A DNA stretch of 50,898 bases from JAKAXG01 sp035702985 (GTDB lineage Bacteria; Actinomycetota; Acidimicrobiia; Acidimicrobiales; Palsa-688): positions 1 through 50,898 of the forward strand of contig DASSZD010000102.1 in assembly GCA_035702985.1 (NCBI GenBank). The letters run 5' to 3'. The first letter of the stretch is position 1, and each line of letters opens with the position of its first letter. Positions 15,976 through 24,099 of the stretch are shown here, piece after piece. Position numbers and translations under genes: made by a program. The notes below the pieces were generated by a model, which saw nothing but the letters and a program-made list of their open reading frames with translations, had not been told where the DNA came from and ran no database searches.

Positions 15976-16266
15976 ATGGTCCATGCCTTTGTGCTGATCG
16001 ACGGCGAGCCGGGCCGCGTCGCCGACCTGGCCGTGGAACTGGCCGGGATCGACGGCGTGAGCGAGGTGTACTCAGTGGCCGGTCACGCCGACATCGTCGC
16101 CGTGGTGCGGGTGCGCCACCACGAGGAGCTGGCCGACGTGGTCACCCGGCGCATCTCGCGGTTGCCGGGCATCATCGACACCAGGACCCTGATCGCCTTC
16201 CAGGCCTACAGCCGCCACGACCTCGACGCCATGTGGGACCTGGGCGCCGAGGCCGGTTACGAGTAG
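15976..16266 (+). CDS. Stand-alone Lrp/AsnC ligand-binding (RAM) domain protein
   Basis: A protein of 96 residues consisting only of the alpha/beta ligand-binding domain of Lrp/AsnC regulators: MVHAFVLIDGEPGRVADLAV, then IDGVSEVYSVAGHADIVAVV and PGIIDTRTLIAFQAYS. There is no helix-turn-helix. Such single-domain proteins bind amino acids and oligomerise, and may modulate a full-length Lrp protein or an enzyme. The convergent neighbour trpD suggests, weakly, a link to aromatic amino acids. The start is supported by a -10 element 7 nt upstream. Confidence 0.85.
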   Translation: MVHAFVLIDGEPGRVADLAVELAGIDGVSEVYSVAGHADIVAVVRVRHHEELADVVTRRISRLPGIIDTRTLIAFQAYSRHDLDAMWDLGAEAGYE

Positions 16267-16276
16267 CGCCGGGCGC

Positions 16277-17404
16277 TCAGCGCCGGGCGGCGGCCTGCGA
16301 CACCGACACCAGCCGCTCCAGGCACCCGGCCGCCCGGCCGTCGTCGATCACGGCCTCGGCCACGGCCATCCCCTCGGCCAGGTCGGCGCAGCGGTCCCCC
16401 ACCACCAGCCCCGCCGCGGCGTTGAGCACCACGATGTCGCGGTGCGGGCCGGCGACACCGGCCAGGACCCGCCGGGACAGCTCGGCGTTGGTGGCGGCGT
16501 CACCGCCGCGCAGGTCGGGGAGCTGGGCCCGGGGCAGCCCGAAGCGGCCCGGGTCGATCTCGCTCACCGAGAACACCCCGCCATCGGGGTGGCCGGGCTC
16601 CCGGCGGAACTCGTGGACGGTGGACGGGCCGGTGGTGGACAGCTCGTCGAGGCCGTCCGCCCCGTGGACCACCAGGACGTGCTCGGCGCCCCCGGCGGCC
16701 AGCACCCGCACCATCCTGGGGGCCATGGCCGGGTCGCCCACCCCCACCACCTGGCGCCGCACCCGGGCCGGGTTGGCCAGCGGTCCCAGGAAGTTGAACG
16801 CGGTGGGAACCCCGAGCTCCCGGCGGATCGGTATGGCGTGGCGCATGGCCGGGTGGTAGCGGGGGGCGAAGCAGAAGCCGATACCGGTCTCGGCGATGCA
16901 GCGGGCCACCCCGGCCGGGCCCAGGTCGATCACCACCCCCAGCTCCTCCAGTACGTCGGCCGACCCGGCCCGCGACGAGGCGGCCCGACCGCCGTGCTTG
17001 CAGACCGGCACACCGGCGGCGGCCACCACGAGGGCGGCGATGGTCGACACGTTGATGGTCCCGCTGCGATCCCCGCCGGTGCCGCAGGTGTCGACCAGCC
17101 GGCCGGCCAGGTCCGGTCCCACCGGGACCCGCTCCGAGGCGGCGATCATGGCCGCCACCAGGCCGGTCATCTCCTCCACCGTCTCGCCCTTGCAGCGCAG
17201 CCCGAAAACGAAGGCGGCGATCTGCGCCGGCGTGGCGTTGCCCTCCAGGACCTCGCTCATGGCCGCCCCCGCCTCCGCCGCGCCGAGGTTGGAGCCGGCG
17301 GCCAGCTGGGTCAGCACCGCCGGCCAGCCGCCCAGCGCGTCGAGGGAGGGACGGTCCCCGGCGGGGACACGCCCCGCAGGGCCGGAACCGGGGTTGCCGC
17401 TCAA
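16277..17404 (-). CDS. trpD: Anthranilate phosphoribosyltransferase
   Basis: Second step of tryptophan synthesis: joins anthranilate to PRPP. From the TTG at 17404 it has 375 residues, slightly long for TrpD (about 345). Visible motifs are VDTCGTGGDRSGTINVST (the PRPP loop), KHGGRAASSRAGSADVLEELG, FCFAPRYHPAMRHA, RRELGVPTAFNFLGPLANPA and the DELSTTGPS segment. The exact start is uncertain. The frame is open to 17476, which would overlap whiB, and TTG at 17404, 14 nt after the whiB stop, is the first plausible start outside it. No other trp genes are nearby, so the pathway is scattered. The gene is probably transcribed from the whiB promoter. Confidence 0.9.
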   Translation of the reverse strand: MSGNPGSGPAGRVPAGDRPSLDALGGWPAVLTQLAAGSNLGAAEAGAAMSEVLEGNATPAQIAAFVFGLRCKGETVEEMTGLVAAMIAASERVPVGPDLAGRLVDTCGTGGDRSGTINVSTIAALVVAAAGVPVCKHGGRAASSRAGSADVLEELGVVIDLGPAGVARCIAETGIGFCFAPRYHPAMRHAIPIRRELGVPTAFNFLGPLANPARVRRQVVGVGDPAMAPRMVRVLAAGGAEHVLVVHGADGLDELSTTGPSTVHEFRREPGHPDGGVFSVSEIDPGRFGLPRAQLPDLRGGDAATNAELSRRVLAGVAGPHRDIVVLNAAAGLVVGDRCADLAEGMAVAEAVIDDGRAAGCLERLVSVSQAAARR

Positions 17405-17417
17405 GCGGGTACGAGGA

Positions 17418-17669
17418 TCAGGCGGACCGGCGCCGGCGTCGGATGATCCGCCGCCGCTCCCGCTCCGTGGCCCCACCCCAGACCCCTTCCTTCTCCCGGC
17501 TGCTCAACGCCCATTCCAGGCAGGCCTGCTGCACGGTGCACTGCCGGCAGATGGCCTTGGCGTCCTCGGCTTCCTCCTCGGATACCGGGTAGAAGATGTC
17601 CGGATCGACGCCTCGGCAGGCCGCACGCTGCCTCCACACAGGGACCTTGGTGTTCTTTGCGTCGCTCAT
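17418..17669 (-). CDS. WhiB-family (Wbl) iron-sulfur transcription regulator
   Basis: A protein of 83 residues restricted to Actinobacteria and their phages. Four cysteines C18, C41, C44 and C50 (C...CRQC...C) bind a [4Fe-4S] cluster. GVWGGATERERR (G62-G66 turn) and the basic RRIIRRRRRSA tail form the sigma-factor/DNA-interaction region. Wbl proteins sense redox state or NO and act with the primary sigma factor. Subtype (WhiB1, WhiB2 or other) cannot be assigned safely. The ATG at 17669 has a weak GGATGG upstream. Confidence 0.93.
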   Translation of the reverse strand: MSDAKNTKVPVWRQRAACRGVDPDIFYPVSEEEAEDAKAICRQCTVQQACLEWALSSREKEGVWGGATERERRRIIRRRRRSA

Positions 17670-17777
17670 GTTCCATCCCGTCGAGACGTCCTACGAGACC
17701 TACCCGCGGCGCCTGGCCCTATGCAGTCCCGGCGCCGGTTTCGGAAGCCGTAGTCTGGCCTACCCGAATCCGCCTGT

Positions 17778-18422
17778 CTAGCCCAAAAGGTCCTCGAGGA
17801 GGGCGGATCTGGTCCCGGCCGCCAGGGGGGTCCTCTCCCGGTAGCGGGGATGATCGAAGGCCAGGGCCACGGTCCCGGTCCGGAACCTCTCGATCTGGGC
17901 AGGGCTCAGGCTGAAGTGCACGAAGTGCACCGCCGCGGTGACCGCCTCGCGGGTCAGGTTGGCGGCGTGCGCCTCGTCCACGTCGCAGCGGACCACCTCG
18001 AGCGCGCCTCCGCTGCCGTTGGTGTCAGCGACGGTCTCGGGGCCGGCATCGGGGGCGCCCAGCTCCAGGGTCACGGACCGCTCGATGCCGACCAGCCGGG
18101 GCAGCCAGTGCTCCATCTCCGCCCTCGACGTCAACTCGATGTAGAGGCTGGCTGACAGCTCGCCGGGCCCCGGGATCAGCGGGTTGTAGGTGTCGAGCTC
18201 CACCTGGATGGCCGCGTCGCTGAGCAGCCGCTCGGCCCGGGCCATCTCCTGGATCTGGAAACGGATGGTGTCGCGGTTCTCGAACACCAGCGTCACCACC
18301 GGCCCCACCGTCACCCTCCGCTTCTTCTTCAGGTCGATGATCCGGGCCCGGAACTCCTCCCGCTCCCGCTCGTAGGCCCGGGCGTCGGCGATGTCGTCGA
18401 GGGTCAGCCATCCGGGCTTCAC
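17778..18422 (-). CDS. DUF3501 family protein
   Basis: A protein of 214 residues starting MKPGWLTLDDIADARAYERE. An N-terminal charged helix is followed by VGPVVTLVFENRDTIRFQIQ and RFRTGTVALAFDHPRY segments, which match the uncharacterised DUF3501 family. The GTG at 18422 overlaps the stop of the Fe-S oxidoreductase (GTGA), so the two are translationally coupled. As I recall, DUF3501, an HdrD/GlpC-like Fe-S protein and rubrerythrin recur together in other bacteria. Biochemical function is unknown; a part in electron delivery for peroxide reduction is inference. Confidence 0.82.
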   Translation of the reverse strand: MKPGWLTLDDIADARAYEREREEFRARIIDLKKKRRVTVGPVVTLVFENRDTIRFQIQEMARAERLLSDAAIQVELDTYNPLIPGPGELSASLYIELTSRAEMEHWLPRLVGIERSVTLELGAPDAGPETVADTNGSGGALEVVRCDVDEAHAANLTREAVTAAVHFVHFSLSPAQIERFRTGTVALAFDHPRYRERTPLAAGTRSALLEDLLG

Positions 18423-19735
18423 CGGGGGTCCCCCTCCGCCGCTTCCGCCGGGATCCCGTACGCCCGAGCCAGCAGCTGCAGCGGATGGACCGGGTCGGCG
18501 CCGGTCTCCTGCACGATGGCCCCGTTGGCCAGGTGGCAGTCGCCGGCCACCACCTCGGCGTCGGCCTTGCGGATGGCGTCGCGCAGCGGACCGGCGACCT
18601 TCCGGGACAGGTCGTAGTTCTCGCTGCGCAGCCCCCAGGTGCCGTCTATACCGGAGCACTTCTGGATGGCCGTCACCTTGGCCCCGGTCAGCTTGATGAG
18701 GTCCCGGCTGCGCAGGCCGATGTTCTGCGCCTGCAGGTGACACGGGACGTGGTAGGCGACGGTGGCCGGGACCTCGCCGGTGAAATCCCGGTCCAGCTCG
18801 GTGCCCTCACCCTTGTGCAGGCGCCACAGGTACTCGGCCGCGTCGTAGGTGTGCTCGCTCACCAGCTTGGCGTCGGGGGTGGCGAGGTAGTCCACGTAGT
18901 CCCGCTTGAGCACGTAGCCGCAGGTCGGCTGGGGCACCACGATGTCCCTGCCCTCGCGGACGGTGCGGGCCAGGGCGGCCACGTTCTTCTCGGCCTGCTT
19001 GCGGAACGAGTCGTGGTCGCCGCTGTGCAGCCACGGCGCCCCGCAGCACCCGGCCCCCTCGGCCAGCTCGCAGCTCACCCCGTTGCGCTCGTACACCTTG
19101 ACCAGGTCCTGGCCGATGGCGGGGTTCTGGTACTCGACCATGCAGGTGGCGAACACGCCCACCCGGCCCTGCTGATCGCGCCCCAGGCGCTCGGCTCCGG
19201 CCTGGCGGCGCCGCTTGAACCAGGTGGAGAACCGGGTGCGGGCGTAGGGGGGCAGGACCCGGTCGGCGGCGATGCCGGTCACCTTGTCGATGGCCCGCCG
19301 CAGGGGGGAGCCCGGCTTGGAGAGCACCGCGTTGGTGAGCGGGGCGGCCAGGGATGCCAGCTTGCCGGTCTGGTCGGTGCGGGCCAGGGCCTGGGTGGTC
19401 ACCTTCTCCCGGATGCTCTTGGGGCGGGCCGCCTCGGCCCGCAGCATCAGCCGGGGGAAGTCCAGCTGCCACTCGTGGGGCGGGATGTAGGGGCACTTCA
19501 CGTAGCAGAGCTTGCACTGGTAGCACTCGTCGACGACCTGGTCCTGCTCCTGGGGGGTCAGCGCCGCCACGTCGCCGTCCTTGGCATCGATCAGGTTGAA
19601 CATGGTCGGGAACGACGGGCACAGCGACAGGCACAGGCGGCACCCGTGGCACAGGTCGTAGACCCGGGTGAGCTCGGCCCGCAGGTCCGCCTGGTCGTAG
19701 TAGGCCGGATGTTTCGGGTCGTAGGTGACGGTCAC
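18419..19735 (-). CDS. GlpC/HdrD-like Fe-S oxidoreductase
   Basis: A protein of 438 residues. Two [4Fe-4S] ferredoxin motifs lie near the N-terminus: C29-C32-C35-C39 (CHGCRLCLSLCP) and C71-C74-C77-C81 (CYQCKLCYVKCP). Two CCG-type domains follow (GAGCCGAPWL, then PCHLQAQN with IQKCSGIDGTWG), as in heterodisulfide reductase subunit D and anaerobic GlpC. No catalytic flavin domain is attached, so it is an electron-transfer subunit needing partners. The GTG start at 19735 has AAAGGA eight nt upstream. Context with rubrerythrin and PerR-like genes suggests it supplies electrons for peroxide reduction. GlpC of the anaerobic glycerol-3-phosphate dehydrogenase is less likely, as no glpA or glpB is present. 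Confidence 0.85.
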   Translation of the reverse strand: MTVTYDPKHPAYYDQADLRAELTRVYDLCHGCRLCLSLCPSFPTMFNLIDAKDGDVAALTPQEQDQVVDECYQCKLCYVKCPYIPPHEWQLDFPRLMLRAEAARPKSIREKVTTQALARTDQTGKLASLAAPLTNAVLSKPGSPLRRAIDKVTGIAADRVLPPYARTRFSTWFKRRRQAGAERLGRDQQGRVGVFATCMVEYQNPAIGQDLVKVYERNGVSCELAEGAGCCGAPWLHSGDHDSFRKQAEKNVAALARTVREGRDIVVPQPTCGYVLKRDYVDYLATPDAKLVSEHTYDAAEYLWRLHKGEGTELDRDFTGEVPATVAYHVPCHLQAQNIGLRSRDLIKLTGAKVTAIQKCSGIDGTWGLRSENYDLSRKVAGPLRDAIRKADAEVVAGDCHLANGAIVQETGADPVHPLQLLARAYGIPAEAAEGDPR

Positions 19736-19757
19736 TACAGCATCCTTTCAGGGTGAA

Positions 19758-19787
19758 AAAGGGGGGCCCCGTGGCGGGCCCCCCTTT
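19758..19787 (-). terminator. Strong intrinsic terminator after rubrerythrin
   Basis: A perfect 12-bp inverted repeat (arms AAAGGGGGGCCC and GGGCCCCCCTTT) with a 6-nt loop, followed on the minus strand by two further T residues. It lies between the rubrerythrin stop and the Fe-S oxidoreductase start. It should end the perR-rbr transcript or limit read-through into the oxidoreductase gene. Confidence 0.85.
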
Positions 19788-19819
19788 CGCTTGCTGCTAC
19801 TGCCGGTGCGGCTGGAGGA

Positions 19820-20238
<419 letters not shown>

Positions 20239-20239
<1 letters not shown>

Positions 20240-20703
20240 CAGCTCACTCCTTGGTGTCTGTGTGATTGGTGATCGGGATCTGCTGTGGCGGACCCGCAGT
20301 CGGTGCACACCCCTCTGAACACCACCTCGGCCCGGCCCACGGTGAAGCCGTGGCCGGCCCCGGGGGGCAGGGAGATGGTGCTGAAGTCGGCGTACAGGTC
20401 CCTGACCTTCCCGCAGCGGGTGCAGACGATGTGGTGGTGGACATCGGTGTTGGGGTCGAACCGGCTGGACCCGGTGCCCAGGTCCAGCTGGAGCATCTCC
20501 CCCATCTCGGCCAGGTCGTTGAGCGTCTGGTAGACCGTCCGCAACGACATGGTCGGCATCCGGGTCCGGGCCTCGGCATACACCCAGTCCGCCGTCGGAT
20601 GGTGATCCGCCCCCCACACGACCTCGAAGATGCACTCCCGCTGGGGGGTGACCTTGAGGCCCCGCTCCCGGAAAAGCCGGGTCATCTCGTGGGGCGGTCT
20701 CAC
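20239..20703 (-). CDS. Fur-family repressor, PerR-like
   Basis: Metal-dependent repressor of 154 residues. The winged-helix part contains LKVTPQRECIFEVV and MSLRTVYQTLNDL. C94/C97 and C133/C136 form the structural zinc site. RFDPNTDVHHHIVC places an aspartate (D83) where peroxide sensor PerR has its D85, rather than the glutamate typical of Fur, and H89-H91 and D102 complete the regulatory site. With rubrerythrin as its operon partner, peroxide sensing by metal-catalysed histidine oxidation is likely, though Fur or Mur activity is not excluded. The GTG at 20703 lies 8 nt after a -10 element, and a palindromic operator overlaps the promoter, so autoregulation is expected. Confidence 0.88.
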
Positions 20704-20711
20704 GACTGCAA

Positions 20712-20740
20712 ACCCTACTACCTAACAATGATTGTTGACA
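20712..20740 (-). promoter_or_regulatory. Leaderless promoter of the perR-like gene
   Basis: On the minus strand TTGTCA (20735-20740) and TAGGGT (20712-20717) are separated by 17 bp. The -10 ends 8 nt before the GTG start, leaving no room for a 5' leader. The spacer is almost wholly occupied by the Fur-type operator. Confidence 0.65.
20724..20736. promoter_or_regulatory. Fur/PerR-type operator
   Basis: AACAATGATTGTT is a perfect 6-1-6 palindrome, extended to 7-1-7 with one mismatch, of the same form as PerR and Fur boxes (NNNNAATnATTNNNN). It lies between the -35 and -10 of the perR-like gene. It also lies 56 bp before glpD on the other strand, so it could affect both. Confidence 0.75.
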
Positions 20741-20778
20741 AGGACCGGGTGCTTCGGTTCCGGGCCCGGCGGCGGCTG

Positions 20779-20784
20779 TACCTT
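20779..20784 (+). promoter_or_regulatory. -10 element of leaderless glpD operon
   Basis: TACCTT lies 7 nt before the GTG at 20792. No ribosome binding site is seen. A TTGACA at 20735-20740 on this strand is too far upstream to be its -35. Confidence 0.5.
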
Positions 20785-20791
20785 GGCCGTC

Positions 20792-22600
20792 GTGCGCCGA
20801 CCAACGTCCAACCGTCCCGAGCCCCCCTCCGGGGACCCCTTCGACCGCCGCCGGTCGATCGACCGCCTGCGCGACGAGGAGTTCGAGGTGCTGGTGATCG
20901 GCGGAGGGGTCACCGGCTGCGGGGTCGCCCTCGACGCCGCCACCCGGGGTCTGCGCACCGCCCTGGTCGACGCCCGGGACTTCGCCTACGGGACCTCCTC
21001 CAAGTCCTCCAAGCTGATACACGGGGGGCTGCGCTACCTGCAGCAGCACGACTACCTGCTGGTCTACGAGGCCCTGCACGAGCGCCAGCGGCTGATCCGC
21101 AACGCCCCCCACCTGGTCCATCCCCTGCCGTTCCTCATCCCGCTGTTCGGCCGGGAGGGGGTGGTGTCCCAGAGCGTGGCCAAGGCCTACTCGACGGCCC
21201 TGTGGCTCTACGACGTCACCGGGGGGTGGCGCATCGGCCGCAAGCACCGCCGCATCGGGGCGTCCGAGGCGCTGGCCCACTTCCCCGTGCTGCGGACCGA
21301 CAGCCTGGTGGCCTCGTTCCTGTACTGGGACGCCCAGGCCGACGACGCCCGCCTGACCCTGGCCCTGGCCCGCACCGCGTCGGCGTACGGGGCGGCGGTG
21401 GCCAACTACTGCCCGGTCCGCAGGCTGGTCGAGGAGGACGGCCGGGTCCGGGGGGCCGAGTTGGCCGACGGCACCGTGGTGCGGGCCCGGACGGTGGTCA
21501 ACGCCGGCGGGGTGTGGTCCGAGCAGATCGGCCGGCTGGACGACGGCGGGGACGGCGCCGGGGTGTCCATCCGGCCGGCCAAGGGCATCCACGTCACGGT
21601 GCGGTCCGAGCGGCTGCCCTGCGACTACGCCTCGGTGCTGTCCGTGCCCGGCGACAAGCGGTCCATATTCGTGGTCCCCTGGGCCGCCGACGAGGCGGCC
21701 GGACCGGCCGGGCCGGGCCGCTACACCTACCTGGGCACCACCGACACGGACTACGACGGGCCTCTCGACGATCCCCGCTGCACCCCCGAAGACGTGGACT
21801 ACGTGCTCGCCACCGTCAACGCCTGGACCTCGGCCGGCCTCACCCGCGACGACGTGACCGCCACCTGGGCCGGGCTGCGCCCCCTGATCAGCGAGGCCCG
21901 CAGCGCCCGCACCGCCGACCTGTCCCGCCGGCACCGGGTGATCGTGTCGGCCGACGGCCTGGTGACCGTCACCGGGGGCAAGCTCACCACCTACCGCAAG
22001 ATGGCCGCCGACACCGTCGACGCCGTCCTGGCCGCCGGCCGGCCCCGGACGAGCTGCCGCCGGGGGTCCCGGCTGCTCGCCGGCGCCGCCGCCGCCACCC
22101 GACGGCGGGTGGGCCGCGACGGCCTGCCGCCGTCGGTCACCTCCCGCCTGACCCTGGTCGGGGGGGCCGAGCAGGGCCGCCCCGACAGCGAGGCCGTGGC
22201 CACCGCCCGCCGCCTCGGCGTGGACGACGCCACGTTCTCCCATCTGGCCGGCCGGCACGGCACCGAGACGGGGGACGTCCTGGCCCTGTGCGCCGACCGG
22301 CCCGACCTGGCCGGATTGCTGTCACCATCGCTGCCGTACCTGCGGGCGGAGGTGGTCCACGCCGCCCGCCGGGAGATGGCCCTGACGGTGGGCGACGTGC
22401 TGTCCCGCCGGACCCGGGCGCAGATACTGGACCGGGCCGCGGCGCTGGCCGCCGCCCCGGACGTGGCCGCCCTGATGGCCGCCGAGCTGGGCTGGGACGC
22501 CGGGGAGGCGGCCCGCCAGGTCGAGCTGTTCAGCGCCGACATCGAGTCCGAGCTGGTGGCGGAAGGTATCGGCCCGGCCGGCCGCCCGGCGGTGTCGTGA
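20792..22600 (+). CDS. glpD: Aerobic glycerol-3-phosphate dehydrogenase
   Basis: FAD enzyme that oxidises sn-glycerol 3-phosphate to DHAP at the membrane and passes electrons to quinone. From GTG at 20792 it has 602 residues, similar to mycobacterial GlpD and longer than the E. coli enzyme. The Rossmann motif VLVIGGGVTGCGVALDAATRG begins near residue 33. GTSSKSSKLIHGGLRYL follows, then YLGTTDTDY, WAGLRPLI and VTGGKLTTYRKMA near the end of the FAD domain. The C-terminal DUF-type helical cap is present (residues about 430-600). An upstream TTG would add 20 residues without homology, and the -10 position supports the GTG. Its stop overlaps the next start (GTGA). Confidence 0.93.
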   Translation: MRRPTSNRPEPPSGDPFDRRRSIDRLRDEEFEVLVIGGGVTGCGVALDAATRGLRTALVDARDFAYGTSSKSSKLIHGGLRYLQQHDYLLVYEALHERQRLIRNAPHLVHPLPFLIPLFGREGVVSQSVAKAYSTALWLYDVTGGWRIGRKHRRIGASEALAHFPVLRTDSLVASFLYWDAQADDARLTLALARTASAYGAAVANYCPVRRLVEEDGRVRGAELADGTVVRARTVVNAGGVWSEQIGRLDDGGDGAGVSIRPAKGIHVTVRSERLPCDYASVLSVPGDKRSIFVVPWAADEAAGPAGPGRYTYLGTTDTDYDGPLDDPRCTPEDVDYVLATVNAWTSAGLTRDDVTATWAGLRPLISEARSARTADLSRRHRVIVSADGLVTVTGGKLTTYRKMAADTVDAVLAAGRPRTSCRRGSRLLAGAAAATRRRVGRDGLPPSVTSRLTLVGGAEQGRPDSEAVATARRLGVDDATFSHLAGRHGTETGDVLALCADRPDLAGLLSPSLPYLRAEVVHAARREMALTVGDVLSRRTRAQILDRAAALAAAPDVAALMAAELGWDAGEAARQVELFSADIESELVAEGIGPAGRPAVS

Positions 22601-24099
22601 GGACGCCCCAGCCGGCCGCCCTGGACGCCACCGCGGCGGGCCATCCCACCCGCTTCGACGCCCTGGACCGGGTGCCGGTCGACGAGGCCCTGATCCGCCG
22701 GTTGCACGATGCGTGCGCCCGGGTGGACGCCGACGACGGGTCGCGGGTGGAGGCGGGACGCGACTGGTGGCCGCTGTCCACGGTGTGGGCCGTGGCCGGC
22801 ACCGCGCCGGCCCTGCCGGCCGTGGTGGCCCGCCCGTCCAGCGCCGCCGAGGTGGCCTCGGTCCTGGCGGTCTGCGACGACGCCCGCGTCCCGGTGACCG
22901 CTTTCGCCGGGACCAGCGGCGTCTGCGGCGGGAGCGTGCCGGTGTTCGGCGGGGTGTCGCTGGACCTGACCGGGCTGGCCGGGATCGTCGAGGTCGACCG
23001 GTCCTCGCTGCTGGTCCGGGTGCGGGCGGGAACCTTCGGTGACCGCTTCGAGGACCAGCTGCGCTCCGACCACGGGCTGACCCTCGGCCACTGGCCCCAG
23101 TCCATGGCCCTGTCCACCGTCGGAGGCTGGGTCGCCTGCCGGGGGGCCGGCCAGTACTCCACCCGGTACGGGAAGATCGAGGACATGGTGGCCGGCCTGG
23201 AGGTGGTCCTGGCCGACGGACGGGTGGTCCGCACCGGCACCGCCGCCCCCCGGGCCGCCACCGGTCCCGACCTCAACCAGCTGTTCGTCGGCAGCGAGGG
23301 CACCCTCGGGATCATCACCGAGGCCACCCTGCGGGTGCACCCGGCGCCGGCCGCCGAGCGGCGGGCGGCCTACGGGTTCCCCTCCTTCGCCGAGGGCCTG
23401 GACGCCTGCCGGCGGGTCCTGCGCCGGGGCGCCACCCCGGCCGTGCTGCGCCTGTACGACCCGCAGGAGTCGGCCCGCCAGTTCGACCTGGAGGACACGG
23501 CCGCCCTCATCGTCATCGACGAGGGCGATCCTCTCGTCATCGGCTCCGCCATGGAGGTGGTGGCCGAGGAGTGCGCCCCGGCCGCCCAACTGGACCCGGC
23601 GCTGCCCGGCCGGTGGCTGGAACACCGCAACTCGCTGCCGGCGCTGGAGTCGCTGGTGCGGGCCGGGATCGTGGCCGACACCGTGGAGGTGGCCGCCTCG
23701 TGGCGGGCCCTGCCCGGCATCTACGAGCACGCCGTGGAGGAGCTGATGGCGCTGGAGGGCACCCTCGCCGCGTCGGCCCACCAGTCGCACGCCTATCCCG
23801 ACGGGGCGTGCCTGTACTTCACCTTCGCCGGGAGGCCGGCCCACGGCACCACCGCCGCGGCCGAGGCCTACTACCGGCGGGCGTTCGACGCGGTGACCGA
23901 GCCCACCGTCCGGGCCGGGGGCGCCATCTCGCACCACCACGGGATAGGGCTCAACCGGGGCCCGTACATGCGCGACCAGCTGGGCCCGGCGTTCGAGATC
24001 CTGCAGTCGGTCAAGGACGCCCTCGACCCGCGAGGCATACTCAACCCCGGCAAGCTCGGACTGTCGAGCCCGTTCGGGGAGGGACCGCGCACACCTTGA
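22597..24099 (+). CDS. FAD-linked oxidase, alkyl-DHAP-synthase-like
   Basis: Flavoprotein of 500 residues of the vanillyl-alcohol-oxidase fold. The FAD-binding half has RPSSAAEVASVLAVC, TSGVCGGSVPVFGG, HWPQSMALSTVGGWVACRG, GKIEDMVAGLEVV and GSEGTLGIITEATLRVHP. The C-terminal half ends with GGAISHHHGIGLNRGPYM, containing the histidine triad seen in alkyldihydroxyacetonephosphate synthase, then DPRGILNPGKLG. STVGGW followed by YGKIEDMV is also typical of AGPS. AGPS exchanges the acyl chain of acyl-DHAP for an alcohol, giving ether lipids. Placement right after glpD, which makes DHAP, fits, but a glycolate- or lactate-type oxidase cannot be excluded. GTG start overlaps the glpD stop. Confidence 0.82.
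   Translation: MRTPQPAALDATAAGHPTRFDALDRVPVDEALIRRLHDACARVDADDGSRVEAGRDWWPLSTVWAVAGTAPALPAVVARPSSAAEVASVLAVCDDARVPVTAFAGTSGVCGGSVPVFGGVSLDLTGLAGIVEVDRSSLLVRVRAGTFGDRFEDQLRSDHGLTLGHWPQSMALSTVGGWVACRGAGQYSTRYGKIEDMVAGLEVVLADGRVVRTGTAAPRAATGPDLNQLFVGSEGTLGIITEATLRVHPAPAAERRAAYGFPSFAEGLDACRRVLRRGATPAVLRLYDPQESARQFDLEDTAALIVIDEGDPLVIGSAMEVVAEECAPAAQLDPALPGRWLEHRNSLPALESLVRAGIVADTVEVAASWRALPGIYEHAVEELMALEGTLAASAHQSHAYPDGACLYFTFAGRPAHGTTAAAEAYYRRAFDAVTEPTVRAGGAISHHHGIGLNRGPYMRDQLGPAFEILQSVKDALDPRGILNPGKLGLSSPFGEGPRTP

Noticed and set aside
18419..19735. GlpC subunit of anaerobic glycerol-3-phosphate dehydrogenase
   Set aside because: No glpA or glpB is nearby and an aerobic glpD is present; linkage to DUF3501 and rubrerythrin favours another electron-transfer role.
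20266..24099. 1277-residue plus-strand frame upstream of and including the flavoprotein
   Set aside because: The first 777 codons are an out-of-frame shadow over perR and glpD. Homology starts at the GTG at 22597.
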